42,375 nt of DNA. Origin: an uncultured Gammaproteobacteria bacterium. GTDB taxonomy: Bacteria > Pseudomonadota > Gammaproteobacteria > Pseudomonadales > Litorivicinaceae. The notes beneath the pieces are model-generated. The model saw nothing but the letters and a program-made list of their open reading frames with translations. It searched no databases and had not been told where the DNA came from. Each line of letters starts with the position of its first letter. Position 1 is the first letter of the stretch. Positions 41,110-42,375 of this stretch are shown piece after piece. The position numbers and the translations under genes are program-made. The DNA lies in NCBI GenBank assembly GCA_913042205.1, contig CAJWIY010000011.1, forward strand, positions 1-42,375. The letters run 5' to 3'.

Positions 41110-42375
41110 CTAGCCTGTCTCGCCAGGATAGTCGGCTATACCAGGATTCTCGTCCATTCCGACGACTTTAGGGTTATTCACCTTGCTCAATCGTAGGACG
41201 TCATCGGTTCCCTTATTCTCGAGGATGTAGTCCCGGATCACGTCCCAAATCAGTCGCCCTTCGGGAGTCCGGTTCACGGTAGCCCAGCCTGTCACTTTGT
41301 ATACTTTTTTAGGGTCGATGGTCTCCCCGTTATCGAGTCGAGCGTCGGAAATTCGCTCCCCTAACCCCTTTTTGGGCGCAATGGTGTAGTCCATACCCCC
41401 TATCCGGACCATGTCTCCCCCGGATTGGAGATAAGGATCTGGATCAAAAAGATTGTCTGCTACGGCCTCCAGAGTTTGAAGCAGTTGCTCACCCGTCATC
41501 TCGGACACATAGGTCTCGGAGTAGGTTGTGGCGACCTGACTCATCACATCATCCATAGTGATCCAGTCGCCCTCAAGCGTAGTGGTACCCCAGCGAACGC
41601 CCGCCGACATCGCGACGTCAGCATCGTACTCCCACCGCAGCGCGTTACAGATTACCTGGTCCCAGGTACCCATGAAATTCCCACGACGGTAGAGCAGACG
41701 GTCGGCTTTGCCGAGTTTCTCGGTGAGAATCTCATCATAAGTCTTGCCGACCCAGCTTGGGGAAAAGTACGCATCCTTACGGCGGCTCTGAATGACCGAA
41801 TCATTATATTTGGTCTGACGCATTTGTGAGATGTATGACTGCATCTCCTTGTCTGCCTCGAGCCAGCCACTGATCACCGGAAACATCTGATATGAGAGCC
41901 CTTCAAGCTGACCATCACCAAACTTAAAGTCCATGCAGCCAACAAACTTTCCATTGGACCCAGCGTTGGTGACCCAGCAATCGTGTCCAGCGGGATTCTT
42001 GACCTTAACGGGGAGCGGGCAACCATCGTGCGTGTGTCCACCAAACACAGCATTGAGGCCTGGGACCCTCTCGGCCATCTTTATGTCTACGTCCATTCCA
42101 TTGTGTGACACTAGTACAACGGCATCGGGTGACTCGTCCCCACGAATTTGCTCGACAAGCTCAGCCATATCGTCCTCACGAATACCAAACGACCAGTCGG
42201 GGAAGAACTCCCTCGGGTTAGCGTTTGCTGTACGAGGAAACGCCTGTCCTACCACAGCAAACCGTGCACCGTTGATTTCTTTTATGACATAAGGCTGAAA
42301 TGCGTGTCCTGTGTCTTCGTCGTATAGCCCACGTCCATCGAATCGCTCGACCAGCGCTGGATAATCATCACCGAA
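41110..42375 (-). CDS. soxB: SoxB thiosulfohydrolase, 3' part (cut by window edge)
   Basis: SoxB is a di-manganese enzyme that hydrolyses the thiosulfonate bound to SoxY, freeing sulfate. The visible frame continues through the right edge; about 420 C-terminal residues are seen. Metal-binding motifs SHNGMDVD and GGHTHDG belong to the 5'-nucleotidase/calcineurin-like domain. The C-terminal domain follows with ADVAMSAGVRWGTT, the substrate-binding region of the family. The gene faces the soxCDXYZAK unit, an orientation less usual than the collinear soxXYZAB. Confidence 0.95.
   Translation of the reverse strand, partial: FGDDYPALVERFDGRGLYDEDTGHAFQPYVIKEINGARFAVVGQAFPRTANANPREFFPDWSFGIREDDMAELVEQIRGDESPDAVVLVSHNGMDVDIKMAERVPGLNAVFGGHTHDGCPLPVKVKNPAGHDCWVTNAGSNGKFVGCMDFKFGDGQLEGLSYQMFPVISGWLEADKEMQSYISQMRQTKYNDSVIQSRRKDAYFSPSWVGKTYDEILTEKLGKADRLLYRRGNFMGTWDQVICNALRWEYDADVAMSAGVRWGTTTLEGDWITMDDVMSQVATTYSETYVSEMTGEQLLQTLEAVADNLFDPDPYLQSGGDMVRIGGMDYTIAPKKGLGERISDARLDNGETIDPKKVYKVTGWATVNRTPEGRLIWDVIRDYILENKGTDDVLRLSKVNNPKVVGMDENPGIADYPGETG

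Overview
The window looks like a piece of a gammaproteobacterial chromosome of intermediate GC content from a sulfur-oxidising bacterium. The left end carries the recO-pdxJ-acpS order typical of Gammaproteobacteria, followed by ppnN, hrpA, mlaA, tal, dusA, an H-NS-like gene and a Pseudomonas-type gltX. The right end carries a thiosulfate-oxidation (sox) cluster that includes soxCD. No species can be named from the sequence alone.

Layout. (1) 1-12252: compact housekeeping block with many overlapping stop/start codons. (2) 12269-15303: tRNA-Pro(CGG), a small lipoprotein gene, and tRNA-Ala(GGC). The Ala tRNA is followed about 2.2 kb later by a decayed copy of its 3' half. An HNH nuclease, a BamE-like lipoprotein, a MotA/ExbB-like fragment and truncated ORFs lie between them, which looks like a worn-down tRNA-targeted insertion. 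(3) 15711-25164: accessory region with a CopC-CusF fusion plus CopD, several small ferredoxin-fold-like proteins, a three-gene split-subunit cobalt nitrile hydratase/thiocyanate hydrolase-type enzyme, a rhodanese, a DsrE-like protein, a PAS-adenylate cyclase and a homocysteine S-methyltransferase. (4) 25529-25740: a free-standing mini-gene with consensus-like promoter, an exceptionally long Shine-Dalgarno match, a 22-codon ORF, foldable RNA and an intrinsic terminator. (5) 25840-33325: one minus-strand operon of RpiR regulator, two-domain permease, ATPase, solute-binding protein, unusual HAD protein and Na/Pi cotransporter with PhoU domain. (6) 33683-35955: a perfect 20-bp palindrome, a small unknown gene and a yadGH-like ABC-2 exporter. 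(7) 36338-42375: soxCDXYZAK on the plus strand facing soxB (cut by the window edge) across a bidirectional terminator.

How the genes fit together. The Sox proteins form the periplasmic thiosulfate-oxidising multienzyme system: SoxXA with SoxK loads thiosulfate onto SoxYZ, SoxB hydrolyses sulfate off, and SoxCD oxidises the bound sulfane sulfur. The split NHase/SCNase-type enzyme, rhodanese and DsrE protein would suit an organism that also handles thiocyanate or other reduced sulfur, but the substrate of that enzyme cannot be read from sequence. The RpiR-ABC-HAD-Na/Pi operon suggests uptake of a phosphorus-containing organic compound with export or recycling of phosphate; this is inference from gene content.
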